Assembly: GCF_001698225.1 (NCBI RefSeq)
Contig: NZ_CP016594.1
Location: 3,348,001 to 3,412,000, forward strand
Length of the DNA stretch: 64,000 nucleotides
Origin: Gordonia terrae
GTDB lineage: Bacteria; Actinomycetota; Actinomycetes; Mycobacteriales; Mycobacteriaceae
Reading direction: 5' to 3'
How positions within the stretch are numbered: position 1 is the stretch's first letter; every line of letters begins with the position of its first letter. Positions 48,680-56,421 of this stretch are shown one piece after another. Both the position numbers and the translations under genes were made by a program. The notes below the pieces were generated by a model that made no database searches, had not been told where the DNA came from, and was given only the letters and a program-made list of their open reading frames with translations.

Positions 48680-50320
48680 ATGGCCGACACCACACACGTC
48701 GACGACGATTCGGCTGCGCCCCAACCGCGTGCCGTCGAGCTGGTGGCCGAGCTGCATGCGATCCTCGACGAACTGCAGACCGTCAATCTGTCTCCGTGCA
48801 CCGACGAAGAATTGATCGAGGTCGCCGCCGCGACCGAACGCGCCATTGCCCGAACCACGTACGCCGGTGACCGGCAAGTCGCCGAAGTCGAGGGTCGTGA
48901 CCTGCCACGCAAGACCGGGTACCGCACCCTCATCCAGTTCATGAACCACCGACTCCGCGTCTCCAACCCGGTTCGGCGGCGCAAGCACCTCAACGCCACC
49001 GCCACGCTCACGTGCCTCAGCGGCGACCGCCTCGAACCGGAACACCCCACCCTGGCCGCAGCATTCGCCGCAGGAACGGTCGGGACCGCCCACGTCCAGG
49101 CCGCCCTCGATGTCCTCGACCAGATCCCCCACGCTGTCGACCACGATGTGAAAGTCGCTGCGGAACGGCAGATGGCCGAGATCGCCGCCGATTGCACGCC
49201 TGCCGACATCACGCAACTCGGTGCGCGGTTGCTCGCCCACCTCGACCCCGACGGCACCCTGGCCCACGACACCGACCAGAAACGACGCCGCGGCCTGTGG
49301 ATCGGACGCCAACGAGCCGACGGTACCGCCACCATCTCCGGCACCCTCACTCCCGCACTCCACGCCCGGTTGACGATGATGTTCGCCGTCTGGGGCAAAC
49401 CCGGACTCAACAACCCCGACGACCCCGCCTCACCCCAGGGTCCGGCCGGCACCGCCGACCCCGACGCCCTCGCGCTCGCAGCCGATCGTGACGGCCGCAC
49501 CCTCGCCCAGACGAATCACGATGCGCTCGACGCCGCACTCACCGCTGGCTTCGCCGACGGGATTCTCGGAACGTCGCACCGCGGCCTGCCCGCCCATCTG
49601 ATCATCAAAGCCGATCTGGGCGACCTGATCCGCGAAGCCGGGCTCGCCACCACCGCCACCGGCACCCTGCTGCCCATCCCCGACCTGATCGCGATGGCCG
49701 GCGACTTTCAACCATGGTTGGCAGTATTCAAGGACGCCACCGCGGTGCCGCTGCATTTCGGTAGGGGGAAGCGTCTGGCCACCCGCGAACAACGCCTCGT
49801 CTCCTTCGCCCGCCCCGACGGCGAGGTGTGCTCGGCTCCCGGCTGCAATCAACCCGCCACCCAGGTCGAACTCCATCACGCCCAGAAGGATTGGGCCAAG
49901 GGCGGTCTCACCAATATCGGCGACCTCGCCCCGGCCTGCCCACGACACAACCGAATGGTCGGCGACCAGCCCGGCCAGTACACCACCCACATTGTCCGCT
50001 CCGGACCCGACGAAGGCCGCTGCGTCTGGCGACTCAACGCCGAACCCGGAGCACCACCCAACCCCGAACACATCAACCGCCGACCCGACATACCCCGGCG
50101 GTTCACCCACCACCTGAAAACAGTGCGCAACGAGATCCACGGACCACCAACCCGGCCTGGCGATCAAGCACGCCCCGAGGCGCCACACTTCCACGACGTG
50201 CGCCGGTCATGGTTGAACATCAGCCACGTCATCGACGTCCGACCACCCCGACCCGGACCACCCCCACCCCGGCCCTCCCTCGTCGAAGCACACCTCGTGG
50301 AGCTCCTCGCCACCCACTGA
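48680..50320 (+). CDS. DUF222 / 13E12-repeat protein with C-terminal HNH nuclease domain
   Basis: A 546-residue protein. The helical DUF222 region covers about 15-330 (e.g. YAGDRQVAEVEGRDLPRKTG, GTVGTAHVQAALDVLDQIP and RRRGLWIGRQRADGTATISG). The HNH endonuclease motif is near 375-425: CSAPGCNQPAT, VELHHAQKDWAKGG, and LAPACPRHNRMV, with the zinc Cys and His-Asn-His residues. A Pro-rich tail follows. It belongs to the multicopy 13E12 (REP13E12) family of mycolic-acid bacteria, whose biology is unclear. ATG 48680 follows GGGGGAGG by 8-10 bases. The promoter carries an SOS-box-like site. Nothing marks it as an active transposon here. Confidence 0.9.
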   Translation: MADTTHVDDDSAAPQPRAVELVAELHAILDELQTVNLSPCTDEELIEVAAATERAIARTTYAGDRQVAEVEGRDLPRKTGYRTLIQFMNHRLRVSNPVRRRKHLNATATLTCLSGDRLEPEHPTLAAAFAAGTVGTAHVQAALDVLDQIPHAVDHDVKVAAERQMAEIAADCTPADITQLGARLLAHLDPDGTLAHDTDQKRRRGLWIGRQRADGTATISGTLTPALHARLTMMFAVWGKPGLNNPDDPASPQGPAGTADPDALALAADRDGRTLAQTNHDALDAALTAGFADGILGTSHRGLPAHLIIKADLGDLIREAGLATTATGTLLPIPDLIAMAGDFQPWLAVFKDATAVPLHFGRGKRLATREQRLVSFARPDGEVCSAPGCNQPATQVELHHAQKDWAKGGLTNIGDLAPACPRHNRMVGDQPGQYTTHIVRSGPDEGRCVWRLNAEPGAPPNPEHINRRPDIPRRFTHHLKTVRNEIHGPPTRPGDQARPEAPHFHDVRRSWLNISHVIDVRPPRPGPPPPRPSLVEAHLVELLATH

Positions 50321-50424
50321 CCGCGCCCGAGAGGTCGCAAACCTGCTGGCAGAGGATTCCCGACGCTCTCGGGTTCGTCGACCACAGGGTCCGGGACCGG
50401 TCAGGTGGCACCATCAACAGCGCC

Positions 50425-50625
50425 ATGGGAACAGTTCCTGACGTTGCCGCCGACTTCTTCTCGGGCTCGCCGACGGGCCTGGCGATCTTCCTCGCCACCG
50501 AGCGGGCGGTCCGGACCCTTGGTGATGACGTGACCATTCGAGTCACGAAGAGCCAGATCACTTTCCGGCGAAGGTCCAGATTCGCGTATGTCTGGCGTCC
50601 AGGCCGCTACGTGCGATCCGAGGTG
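50425..50625 (+). pseudogene. Truncated DUF5655-type gene
   Basis: From ATG 50425, 67 codons match the N-terminal two-thirds of DUF5655-like proteins: ADFFSGSPTGLAIF, TERAVRTLGDDVTIRVTKSQ, ITFRRRSRFAYVW and RPGRYVRSEV. The usual second half of the domain is missing. The frame runs straight into an unrelated C-terminal domain without a stop, which points to an internal deletion joining two genes. It could also be translated as the N-terminal part of a 179-residue fusion protein ending at 50964. Confidence 0.55.
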
Positions 50626-50631
50626 CATCGA

Positions 50632-50637
50632 TATCCT
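50632..50637 (+). promoter_or_regulatory. Leaderless-type -10 element for the gene at 50644
   Basis: TATCCT is followed by six bases (CCGGTC) and GTG 50644, so the downstream domain can be expressed on its own. Confidence 0.5.
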
Positions 50638-50643
50638 CCGGTC

Positions 50644-50964
50644 GTGCCCAACCCGCGATCGCCGCTACACCTCTGCTGCCTGCTCTGGGCGCACGACGAC
50701 GCGGCCGGTGACCTCACCCGATACGAGGACACCGTCCTCGATCTGCTCCCTGAGCACGGCGGTGCGGTGCTCAACCGGGTGGTCGGCGACGGACAGGGCG
50801 GTACGCCGCATGAGGTGCAGATCCTGCGTCTCGCCGACCGCAGTGCACTCGACGCCTATCTCGCCGATCCGCGCCGCACGGCGCTCGCCGACGAACGGGA
50901 CCGGGTCATCGCCCGTACCGAGGTGTTCGAGGTCGATGTTCGGACCGGCGACCCGGGCAACTGA
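50644..50964 (+). CDS. Small dimeric alpha/beta-barrel-like protein (DUF1330-like)
   Basis: A 106-residue protein with the beta-alpha-beta pattern of DUF1330/ABM-type ferredoxin folds: LHLCCLLWAHDDAAGDLTRY, ETVLDLLPEHGG-like helix (DTVLDLLPEHGGAVLNRVVG), HEVQILRLADRSALDAYLAD (about 60-79), then RRTALADERDRVIARTEVFEV. The function is unknown. The GTG start is set by the TATCCT leaderless arrangement and by the family N-terminus. The reading frame is also continuous with the DUF5655 remnant upstream. It converges on nadC with a 4-base gap. Confidence 0.7.
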   Translation: MPNPRSPLHLCCLLWAHDDAAGDLTRYEDTVLDLLPEHGGAVLNRVVGDGQGGTPHEVQILRLADRSALDAYLADPRRTALADERDRVIARTEVFEVDVRTGDPGN

Positions 50965-50968
50965 TCCC

Positions 50969-51880
50969 TCAGGGCGCGGGGATGTCCAACCCGAGGTCGA
51001 GCACGGTGACCGAATGGGTCAGCGCACCGACCGCGAGATAGTCGACGCCGGTGCGGGCGTAGTCGATGGCGACGTCGAGCGACAGACCACCGGAGCTCTC
51101 CAATTTCGTCTCCGGCGAGCGCGTGTTGCGTCGCTGGACGGCCATCTGCGTTTCCCACGGCTCGAAATTGTCCAGCAGGACGAGCTGCGGCCTCAGTTCG
51201 AGGACCTCGTCGAGCTGCGCCAGCGAGTCCACCTCCACCTCGACCGGCAGCCCGGGAGCCGCGTCCCGCACCGCTCGCAGTGCGGCCGCGACCGAACCGG
51301 CTGCGGCGACGTGGTTGTCCTTGATGAGTGCCGCATCGCCGAGACCCATGCGATGGTTGACTCCCCCGCCGGCCCGCACCGCGTACTTCTGCAGGTGGCG
51401 CATTCCGGGCAGAGTCTTGCGGGAATCCCGGATCTTCGCGCCCGTCTCCTCGACGGCCGAGACCCAGGCCTCGGTGGCCGTCGCGATCCCCGACATGTGC
51501 GAGATCAGGTTCAGCGCAGTGCGTTCCGCGGTCAGCAGCGCGCGCGTCGGGGCGTGCACCGACAATACGACGGTGCCCGGTTCGACGCGGCTGCCGTCCT
51601 CGACCCGGGCTCCTATCGTGTACTCGCCCGCGCCGATCACCTCGTCGAAGACCGCCTCGACCACGGGCACACCGGCGATGACGCCGTGCGCGCGACTGAC
51701 GATCGCCGCGTCGACGACCGCGTCGGCGGGCACCGTGGACGCGGTCGTGACGTCGGGTCCGTACCGCAGATCCTCGTCGAGGGCGGTCCGGATCAACGCG
51801 CGGACCTCGTCGGTGACCGCGACGCCGAGTTCGCCGCCCGCGGCCTGACCGACGAAATCGTCGCTCACGCCAGCGCTCAT
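50969..51880 (-). CDS. nadC: Nicotinate-nucleotide pyrophosphorylase (quinolinate PRTase)
   Basis: A 303-residue type II phosphoribosyltransferase that converts quinolinate and PRPP to NaMN plus CO2. Blocks seen: [11 protein letters not shown] (about 43-53), [16 protein letters not shown] (about 121-136), [20 protein letters not shown] (about 149-168, substrate Arg/Lys), [20 protein letters not shown] (about 169-188), [13 protein letters not shown] and [10 protein letters not shown]. The ATG overlaps the nadA stop (ATGA). nadB, expected between nadA and nadC, is absent. Confidence 0.96.
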   Translation of the reverse strand: MSAGVSDDFVGQAAGGELGVAVTDEVRALIRTALDEDLRYGPDVTTASTVPADAVVDAAIVSRAHGVIAGVPVVEAVFDEVIGAGEYTIGARVEDGSRVEPGTVVLSVHAPTRALLTAERTALNLISHMSGIATATEAWVSAVEETGAKIRDSRKTLPGMRHLQKYAVRAGGGVNHRMGLGDAALIKDNHVAAAGSVAAALRAVRDAAPGLPVEVEVDSLAQLDEVLELRPQLVLLDNFEPWETQMAVQRRNTRSPETKLESSGGLSLDVAIDYARTGVDYLAVGALTHSVTVLDLGLDIPAP

Positions 51881-52944
51881 TCGCCCGATCCGGGGTTGCC
51901 GATCGCGATCATCCGCTCGACACTCTTGCGCGCCTTCTCGGCGACATCGGCGTCGACGAACACCTCGTCGCGACCCTCCCGCAGGCACCGGAGCATGGCG
52001 GCGGGCGTGATCATCTTCATGTAGGGGCACGAGGCGCGGTCGTTGACGGCCTGGAAGTCGACACCCGGGGCGGCCTTGCGCAACTGGTGCAGCATCCCGA
52101 CCTCGGTGGCGACCAGGACCTGCTTCGCACCCGTCTCGCGGGCCGCGTCGAGCATCCCTCCGGTCGAGAGGATCTTCACCTTCTCCTCGGGCACGAAGCC
52201 CTCGCCCGCCAGGTACAGCGCCGACGTCGCGCACCCGCATTCGGGGTGGATGAACAGGTCGGCATCGGGGTGCGCGTTCGCCTGCGCGGTCAGCTCGTCA
52301 CCGTTGATGCCGGCGTGGACGTGGCATTCGCCCGCCCAGATGTGGATGTTGTCGCGGCCGGTCTCACGCTTGACGTGTGCGCCGAGGAACTGGTCGGGCA
52401 GGAACAGCACGTCCCGGTCGGGATCGATCGAGGCCACCACGTCGACGGCGTTCGACGACGTGCAGCAGATGTCGGTCAGACCCTTCACCTCGGCGGTCGT
52501 GTTGACGTAGGACACCACGAGCGCGTCGGGGAACTCGGCCTTCCAGGCACGCAGTTCGTCGGCGGTGATCGAGTCGGCCAGCGAACACCCGGCGCGCTCG
52601 TCGGGGATCAGGACCCGCTTCTCCGGGCTCAGGATCTTGGCCGTCTCGGCCATGAAGTGGACGCCGCAGAAGATGATCTCGTCGGAGTCGACCTCGGCGG
52701 CGATCCGCGACAGGGCCAGCGAGTCGCCGACATGGTCGGCGACGTCCTGGATGGCCGGGAGCTGGTAATTGTGTGCGAGCAGGGTCGCGTTGCGCGCCTT
52801 GGCGAGACGGCGGACCTCGTCTGCCCATTCCTGGGTCGGCTCGATACCGGTGTATCCGCCGGGCGCGTCGTACCACTGCGCATCGATGAGCGCCGACACT
52901 GCAGGCGCGGTCACGGCCGCGGGGCGATCGCTGGTGATGCTCAT
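51877..52944 (-). CDS. nadA: Quinolinate synthase A
   Basis: A 355-residue [4Fe-4S] enzyme that condenses iminoaspartate with DHAP. Three pseudo-repeat domains carry the cluster cysteines, in [16 protein letters not shown] (about 112-127), the HPECGCATS region and ASCPYMKMI near the end. Substrate blocks include [20 protein letters not shown] (about 55-74), [20 protein letters not shown] and [14 protein letters not shown] 52944 has GAGGAG 5 bases upstream; longer in-frame extensions run into the promoter. The upstream palindrome (53027-53049) and the nearby NrtR-like gene suggest NAD-dependent repression. Confidence 0.97.
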   Translation of the reverse strand: MSITSDRPAAVTAPAVSALIDAQWYDAPGGYTGIEPTQEWADEVRRLAKARNATLLAHNYQLPAIQDVADHVGDSLALSRIAAEVDSDEIIFCGVHFMAETAKILSPEKRVLIPDERAGCSLADSITADELRAWKAEFPDALVVSYVNTTAEVKGLTDICCTSSNAVDVVASIDPDRDVLFLPDQFLGAHVKRETGRDNIHIWAGECHVHAGINGDELTAQANAHPDADLFIHPECGCATSALYLAGEGFVPEEKVKILSTGGMLDAARETGAKQVLVATEVGMLHQLRKAAPGVDFQAVNDRASCPYMKMITPAAMLRCLREGRDEVFVDADVAEKARKSVERMIAIGNPGSGE

Positions 52945-53026
52945 TGCCACTCCTCTGGCTGCCCGGCGACGAGTTCCGTCTCCGGGACGCTGGTTCCCCA
53001 GATCACGGGCCGTGTGTCCGAGGCAG

Positions 53027-53049
53027 GTTTTCGACTCATGGTCGAAAAC
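53027..53049. promoter_or_regulatory. NrtR-type palindromic operator in the nadA promoter
   Basis: Perfect nine-base arms GTTTTCGAC (53027-53035) and GTCGAAAAC (53041-53049) flank TCATG. The site lies 83 bases before the nadA start. On the minus strand it is just downstream of a possible -10, TACGAT (53057-53062), so a bound repressor would block initiation. The Nudix-winged-helix protein at 54861 is the expected ligand. Confidence 0.7.
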
Positions 53050-53137
53050 GCTATGCATCGTAACATTCGCCACACCCGGAGCATTCCCGCGACCTGGCCG
53101 GGCCGTGGCGCCGGCCCCGGCCACGATCCGGTTCAGC

Positions 53138-53644
53138 TCATCGGCACATCAGAGCATCGAGATAGCGCTCGCTGATTCGCGACTGGGCGAGGCGCCCGAC
53201 CGGCCCGCCCAGCCGGGTGAACCACCGCCCCGGGCGCGAGAAGGCGACGACATGCCCGACCACCGTGTCGTCGGCGAGCCATTCCACCCAGAAGCGTTCC
53301 TCGCCGACCTCTGGATGCCCGGGGAGCGTTCCATAGGCGAAACCCTGTTCACGAGGGGCGTCGAGCACCTCGACGACCCGGCACCGCGCGACGATCCCGA
53401 GTGGACCGACCCCGACCCGCAGGTCGACGTCAGCGCCGACCGTCGCCGCGGGGGTGGACGCGTCGACGCCGAAGCCGGCATGACGATGCATGTCCCAGTT
53501 CAGAATTCGCTGACCCGCCGTGGCGAAGCACGCAGCCCCCGAACCGATGACCCGCGACCGGCGTAAGTGGTGATAACCGGGCGGCAGCGTGCCCGATGTC
53601 GCGCCGACCTCCGGATAGGTGAGTGCCGATCGGTCGCCGCTCAC
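53138..53644 (-). CDS. DUF1990 family protein
   Basis: A 168-residue protein with the DUF1990 pattern: LTYPEVGAT near the start, [16 protein letters not shown] (about 21-36), [15 protein letters not shown] (about 40-54), [17 protein letters not shown] (about 77-93), [20 protein letters not shown] (about 99-118), [20 protein letters not shown] and a conserved RYLDAL end. Function unknown. The GTG start overlaps the stop of the Xre repressor gene (GTGA), so the two form an operon. The 193 bases to nadA hold the nadA promoter and operator. Confidence 0.88.
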   Translation of the reverse strand: MSGDRSALTYPEVGATSGTLPPGYHHLRRSRVIGSGAACFATAGQRILNWDMHRHAGFGVDASTPAATVGADVDLRVGVGPLGIVARCRVVEVLDAPREQGFAYGTLPGHPEVGEERFWVEWLADDTVVGHVVAFSRPGRWFTRLGGPVGRLAQSRISERYLDALMCR

Positions 53645-53901
53645 CCCGCCCGCGCCACTTCGGCGTCGAGGACGAGAGCCAGATCGTCGAGCGAGGCGCC
53701 GAGCGCGCGGGCGAGCGCCGCGATGGTCGCGAAGGCGGGGGTCGGCATGCGTCCGGTCTCGATCTTGCGCAGGGTCTCCGGCGAGATGCCCGCGCCGAGC
53801 GCGACGTCGCCGAGCGGGCGGTCGCCGCGCAGCTCGCGGATACGAGCACCGAGACGACGACCTGCCGCGATCTGTTCCGGGGTCAGCGGGTTACGCACCA
53901 T
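53641..53901 (-). CDS. Xre-family helix-turn-helix repressor
   Basis: An 86-residue DNA-binding protein consisting essentially of a Cro/CI-type HTH. The recognition region is LGDVALGAGISPETLRKIETG (about 30-50), followed by a short dimerisation tail (ALARALGASLDDLALVLD). ATG 53901 follows TACTAT by six bases (leaderless); longer upstream frames lack a start signal. Two palindromic sites sit directly upstream (53922-53958) in the region shared with map, so it probably represses itself and map. Confidence 0.9.
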   Translation of the reverse strand: MVRNPLTPEQIAAGRRLGARIRELRGDRPLGDVALGAGISPETLRKIETGRMPTPAFATIAALARALGASLDDLALVLDAEVARAG

Positions 53902-53907
53902 GAGGCG

Positions 53908-53913
53908 ATAGTA
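53908..53913 (-). promoter_or_regulatory. Leaderless-type -10 element for the Xre gene
   Basis: TACTAT on the minus strand is followed by six bases (CGCCTC) and the ATG at 53901. Confidence 0.55.
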
Positions 53914-53921
53914 GCGGCTCC

Positions 53922-53958
53922 GGTATACAAATACCGACGATGGTGGTATTTCTATACC
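53922..53958. promoter_or_regulatory. Two palindromic operators between xre and map
   Basis: GGTAT-ACAA-ATACC (53922-53935) and GGTAT-TTCT-ATACC (53945-53958) have identical five-base arms and a four-base centre. They are spaced 23 bases start to start, about two helical turns. They lie 9 bases upstream of the Xre -10 and 26 bases before the map start, so one dimer pair could control both genes. Confidence 0.75.
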
Positions 53959-53983
53959 GCACATCGAATTCGAGAGGACGAGA

Positions 53984-54757
53984 ATGGTCGAACTGAAGTC
54001 ACCCGCCGAGGTTGCCGCCATGGGGGTGACGGGCGCCTTCATCGCAGATCTGCTGGACGACGTCGCCGGCCGCGCCGACGTCGGGGTCAACCTCCTCGAC
54101 CTCGAGGAGCGTGCGCGGGAACTCATCGCCGCGCGCGGCGCGCTGTCGTGCTACTGGGACTACTCGCCGTCGTTCGGCCGCGGGCCCTTCCGCAACGTGA
54201 TCTGCCTGTCGGTGAACGATGCTGTGCTGCATGGCCTCCCGCATGACTACGTCCTCGCCGACGGCGACCTGCTGTCGATGGACATCGCCGTCGCGATCGA
54301 CGGCTGGGTGGCCGACTCCGCGCGCAGTGTCATCGTCGGAACCCCGCGGGCCGAGGACCAGCGCCTCGTCGCGGCCACCGAAGAGGCACTGACAGCGGCC
54401 ATCGACGCGGCACGCCCGGGCGGACGGATCGGTGACATCTCGGCGGCGATCGGCGCGGTCGCCGCCGCGCACGGATATCGGGTCAACACCGAGTTCGGCG
54501 GACACGGCCTCGGTCGAACCATGCACGAGGACCCGCACGTCGCGAATGTGGGCCGGGCCGGTCGGGGCATGAAGCTGCGCCCGGGACTCACCCTCGCGCT
54601 CGAGCCCTGGTTCACCCTCGGTTCCGAACGGATCAAGTTCGACGCCGACGGCTGGACCATCAGGTCTTTCGACGGTTCCCGCGGCGCCCACAGCGAGCAC
54701 ACGATCGCCGTCACCGAGGGCGAGGCGCTGATCCTGACCACGAACCGGGGCGGGTAG
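53984..54757 (+). CDS. map: Methionine aminopeptidase type I
   Basis: A 257-residue metalloprotease that removes N-terminal Met. All five metal ligands are present: Asp100 (SMDIAV), Asp111 (VADSARS), His174 (GGHGLGR), Glu207 (ALEPWF) and Glu238 (SEHTIAVTE), plus His83 (LHGLPHD) and His181. It lacks the N-terminal zinc-finger extension. Its sequence (CYWDYSPSFGRGPFRNVICL) is unlike the usual housekeeping NYHGFP... form, so it may be a secondary paralogue. GAGAGGACGAGA precedes the ATG. It diverges from the xre-DUF1990 operon across a double operator. Confidence 0.92.
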   Translation: MVELKSPAEVAAMGVTGAFIADLLDDVAGRADVGVNLLDLEERARELIAARGALSCYWDYSPSFGRGPFRNVICLSVNDAVLHGLPHDYVLADGDLLSMDIAVAIDGWVADSARSVIVGTPRAEDQRLVAATEEALTAAIDAARPGGRIGDISAAIGAVAAAHGYRVNTEFGGHGLGRTMHEDPHVANVGRAGRGMKLRPGLTLALEPWFTLGSERIKFDADGWTIRSFDGSRGAHSEHTIAVTEGEALILTTNRGG

Positions 54758-54761
54758 TCGA

Positions 54762-54831
54762 GGTCACCGGGTGGCTTCGACACGGCGCCTCGCTCGCGCT
54801 CGGAGCCGGCTCAACCAGCAGCGGTCACCGG
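54762..54831. repeat. Intergenic repeat-like element with 9-bp direct repeats
   Basis: GGTCACCGG occurs at 54762-54770 and 54823-54831 and flanks about 52 bases of GC-rich sequence containing GGCTTCGACACGGCGCC, CGCTCGCGCTCGGAGCC and GGCTCAACCAGC. Sequences of this kind (TTCGACACGG ... GGCTCAACCAGC) recur between genes in Gordonia-like genomes as far as I recall. The flanking repeats would fit a small non-coding mobile or REP-type element. It lies between map and nrtR. Confidence 0.45.
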
Positions 54832-54847
54832 CGGAGGGTACGCACCC

Positions 54848-54853
54848 TACAAT
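54848..54853 (+). promoter_or_regulatory. Leaderless-type -10 element for nrtR
   Basis: TACAAT is followed by seven bases (CGTGCGC) and ATG 54861, a close match to the leaderless consensus. Confidence 0.6.
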
Positions 54854-54860
54854 CGTGCGC

Positions 54861-55592
54861 ATGCCAGCCGCCGGGTCCGAGCCACCCATCGCCGACGGTA
54901 CGACCCTCCGGGTGGAAGTCCTGACCGTGGTGTTCCAGATCCGGGTCGCGCCGGATTCCGGATCCGGTTCGGACATCGACAGCCCGTCGCTGTGCGTCCT
55001 GCTGTCGCGGTCGGTCGATGACGTCTGGACCCTCCCCGGCGGCGGGGTCGGTGCCGCGGAGACACTGTCGGCGAGCGCACGTCGACTCGTCGCGGATTCT
55101 CTCGACGTCCGGGAGATCGCACACCTGGAACAGCTGTCGGTCTTCTCCGATCCGCGCCGGGTGCCCGCGGTCCGCACCATCGCGTCGACCTACATGGGCC
55201 TCGTGCCCTCCGACGCGGCCGCGACGCCGCCCGAGGCCGCGGGTTGGTTCGCCGTCGACGCGCTCCCCCCGCTCGCGTTCGACCACACCGAGATCGTCGA
55301 CGCCGCCCGGCATCGGCTCGCCGCGAAACTCTCGTACACCAACATCGCCTTCGCGCTGGCGCCGGCGCGGTTCCCGATGTCGGCGTTGTCGGAGATCTAC
55401 TGCGCCGCACTGGGTTATCCAGTGGACACGACCAACCTGCTCCGCATCCTGAGCCGGCGCGCCGTGGTGGTCGCCACCGGTACCGTCGGCAAGACCGGCC
55501 GGAGCGGCGGACGCCCGCCCGCCCTCTACGCCTTCGCCGAGAAGGAGTTACGCGTCACGGATGAGTTCGCGACGCTGCGCCCGCCGATGTGA
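54861..55592 (+). CDS. nrtR: NrtR-like Nudix transcriptional regulator of NAD synthesis
   Basis: A 243-residue protein. The N-terminal Nudix domain (about 15-150) has a degenerate Nudix box: WTLPGGGVGAAETLSASARR then LVADSLDV, where the catalytic REUxEE residues are missing. It therefore likely binds ADP-ribose or a related nucleotide rather than hydrolysing it. The C-terminal winged helix is ARFPMSALSEIYCAALGYPV (about 170-189), followed by NLLRILSRRAVV and GGRPPALYAF, as in NrtR proteins. M. tuberculosis Rv1593c has the same design near nadA. The expected target is the palindrome before nadA. The 3' end overlaps the convergent DUF2567 gene by 38 bases. Confidence 0.87.
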   Translation: MPAAGSEPPIADGTTLRVEVLTVVFQIRVAPDSGSGSDIDSPSLCVLLSRSVDDVWTLPGGGVGAAETLSASARRLVADSLDVREIAHLEQLSVFSDPRRVPAVRTIASTYMGLVPSDAAATPPEAAGWFAVDALPPLAFDHTEIVDAARHRLAAKLSYTNIAFALAPARFPMSALSEIYCAALGYPVDTTNLLRILSRRAVVVATGTVGKTGRSGGRPPALYAFAEKELRVTDEFATLRPPM

Positions 55593-56151
55593 GCACCTCC
55601 GCTGACGAGGCGTCGTCCGCGAGGTCGCCGACGCCGAGATCAGCGGTCCGCGAAGACAACACGCACACCAGGTAGACGACTGCGAATGCGAACGGAGCGC
55701 AGATGAGGAGTGTCCACGGCTCGCTCGACCCCGACCGTGTGGCGCCGTCGAACCAGAGCTCCGGCGCGATCCGGTAGGTCGCGTCGACCGGCAGCGCGGT
55801 CGGATCGTCGTCGAATCGCAGTCCCGCGACCCACATCCCGACCGTCGCCGCGAGCGCCGAGCCGGCCGTGACAGCCAGTGCCGGCCACACGAAACCGCTG
55901 ACACCCCGCCACGAACGGGCCGCGAACCACACCACGAGGACGGCGACGGCGCCGTAGCCGAACATCGTCACGGCGAAGGCCCCCACCCCGCCGAAATCGG
56001 CGGGGATGTCGTCGCGGCGGAGTCCGTCGAACACGACCCCGGTGGTGGGCGGGGTGAGAAGGGCCCAGATCACCCCGGCGACCGCACCCAGCAGAGCCAC
56101 ACCGACGGAGACGACGGCCAACCGGGGGACGGTGCGGACCGGCGGGTTCAC
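55555..56151 (-). CDS. DUF2567-like membrane protein of the bio cluster
   Basis: A 198-residue protein with about four membrane helices (about 8-30, 52-75, 84-108 and 148-170) and a hydrophilic loop with [15 protein letters not shown]. It matches the Rv1591-type family that follows bioB-bsaP in mycobacteria. Function unknown; a role in biotin handling is suggested only by location. The GTG start overlaps the bsaP stop (GTGA). Confidence 0.82.
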   Translation of the reverse strand: MNPPVRTVPRLAVVSVGVALLGAVAGVIWALLTPPTTGVVFDGLRRDDIPADFGGVGAFAVTMFGYGAVAVLVVWFAARSWRGVSGFVWPALAVTAGSALAATVGMWVAGLRFDDDPTALPVDATYRIAPELWFDGATRSGSSEPWTLLICAPFAFAVVYLVCVLSSRTADLGVGDLADDASSAEVLTSAGAASRTHP

Positions 56152-56387
56152 CGGCGCCCCAGCTCCGTCGAGTCGACGGTGCCGTGCCGCGAGCAGCGCG
56201 CATCCCACCCGTCGGGTCGCACCTGGACCACCATCCGGCGTCCGCACTGCCCACAGAAGCGAGGGGGTTCGAGACCCAACCGAGCGGCGGGCGGAACGGC
56301 GTCGGGGGCCTGCAGTTCCACTTCGAGTCCGGTGAAGACGCCGAACCGGCACGGTTCGGCGAGTGGACCCGGGACGGTGTCGATCAT
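56148..56387 (-). CDS. bsaP: Biotin synthase auxiliary protein
   Basis: A 79-residue protein that matches mycobacterial BsaP (Rv1590), reported to be needed for BioB activity in those bacteria. The second half has [14 protein letters not shown] (about 43-56) and [10 protein letters not shown] (about 63-72), a CxxC plus CxxH set able to bind metal or an iron-sulfur cluster. It lies 34 bases after bioB and overlaps the DUF2567 gene. No other member of the window explains these cysteines. Confidence 0.86.
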   Translation of the reverse strand: MIDTVPGPLAEPCRFGVFTGLEVELQAPDAVPPAARLGLEPPRFCGQCGRRMVVQVRPDGWDARCSRHGTVDSTELGRR

Positions 56388-56421
56388 GAGAACACGCTAC
56401 CCATCGCTGCGGACGTACCCG

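Noticed and set aside
48680..50320. HNH gene as a mobile intron, intein or transposase
   Set aside because: There are no splice junctions, terminal inverted repeats or target duplications. The gene is complete and fits the DUF222/13E12 family.
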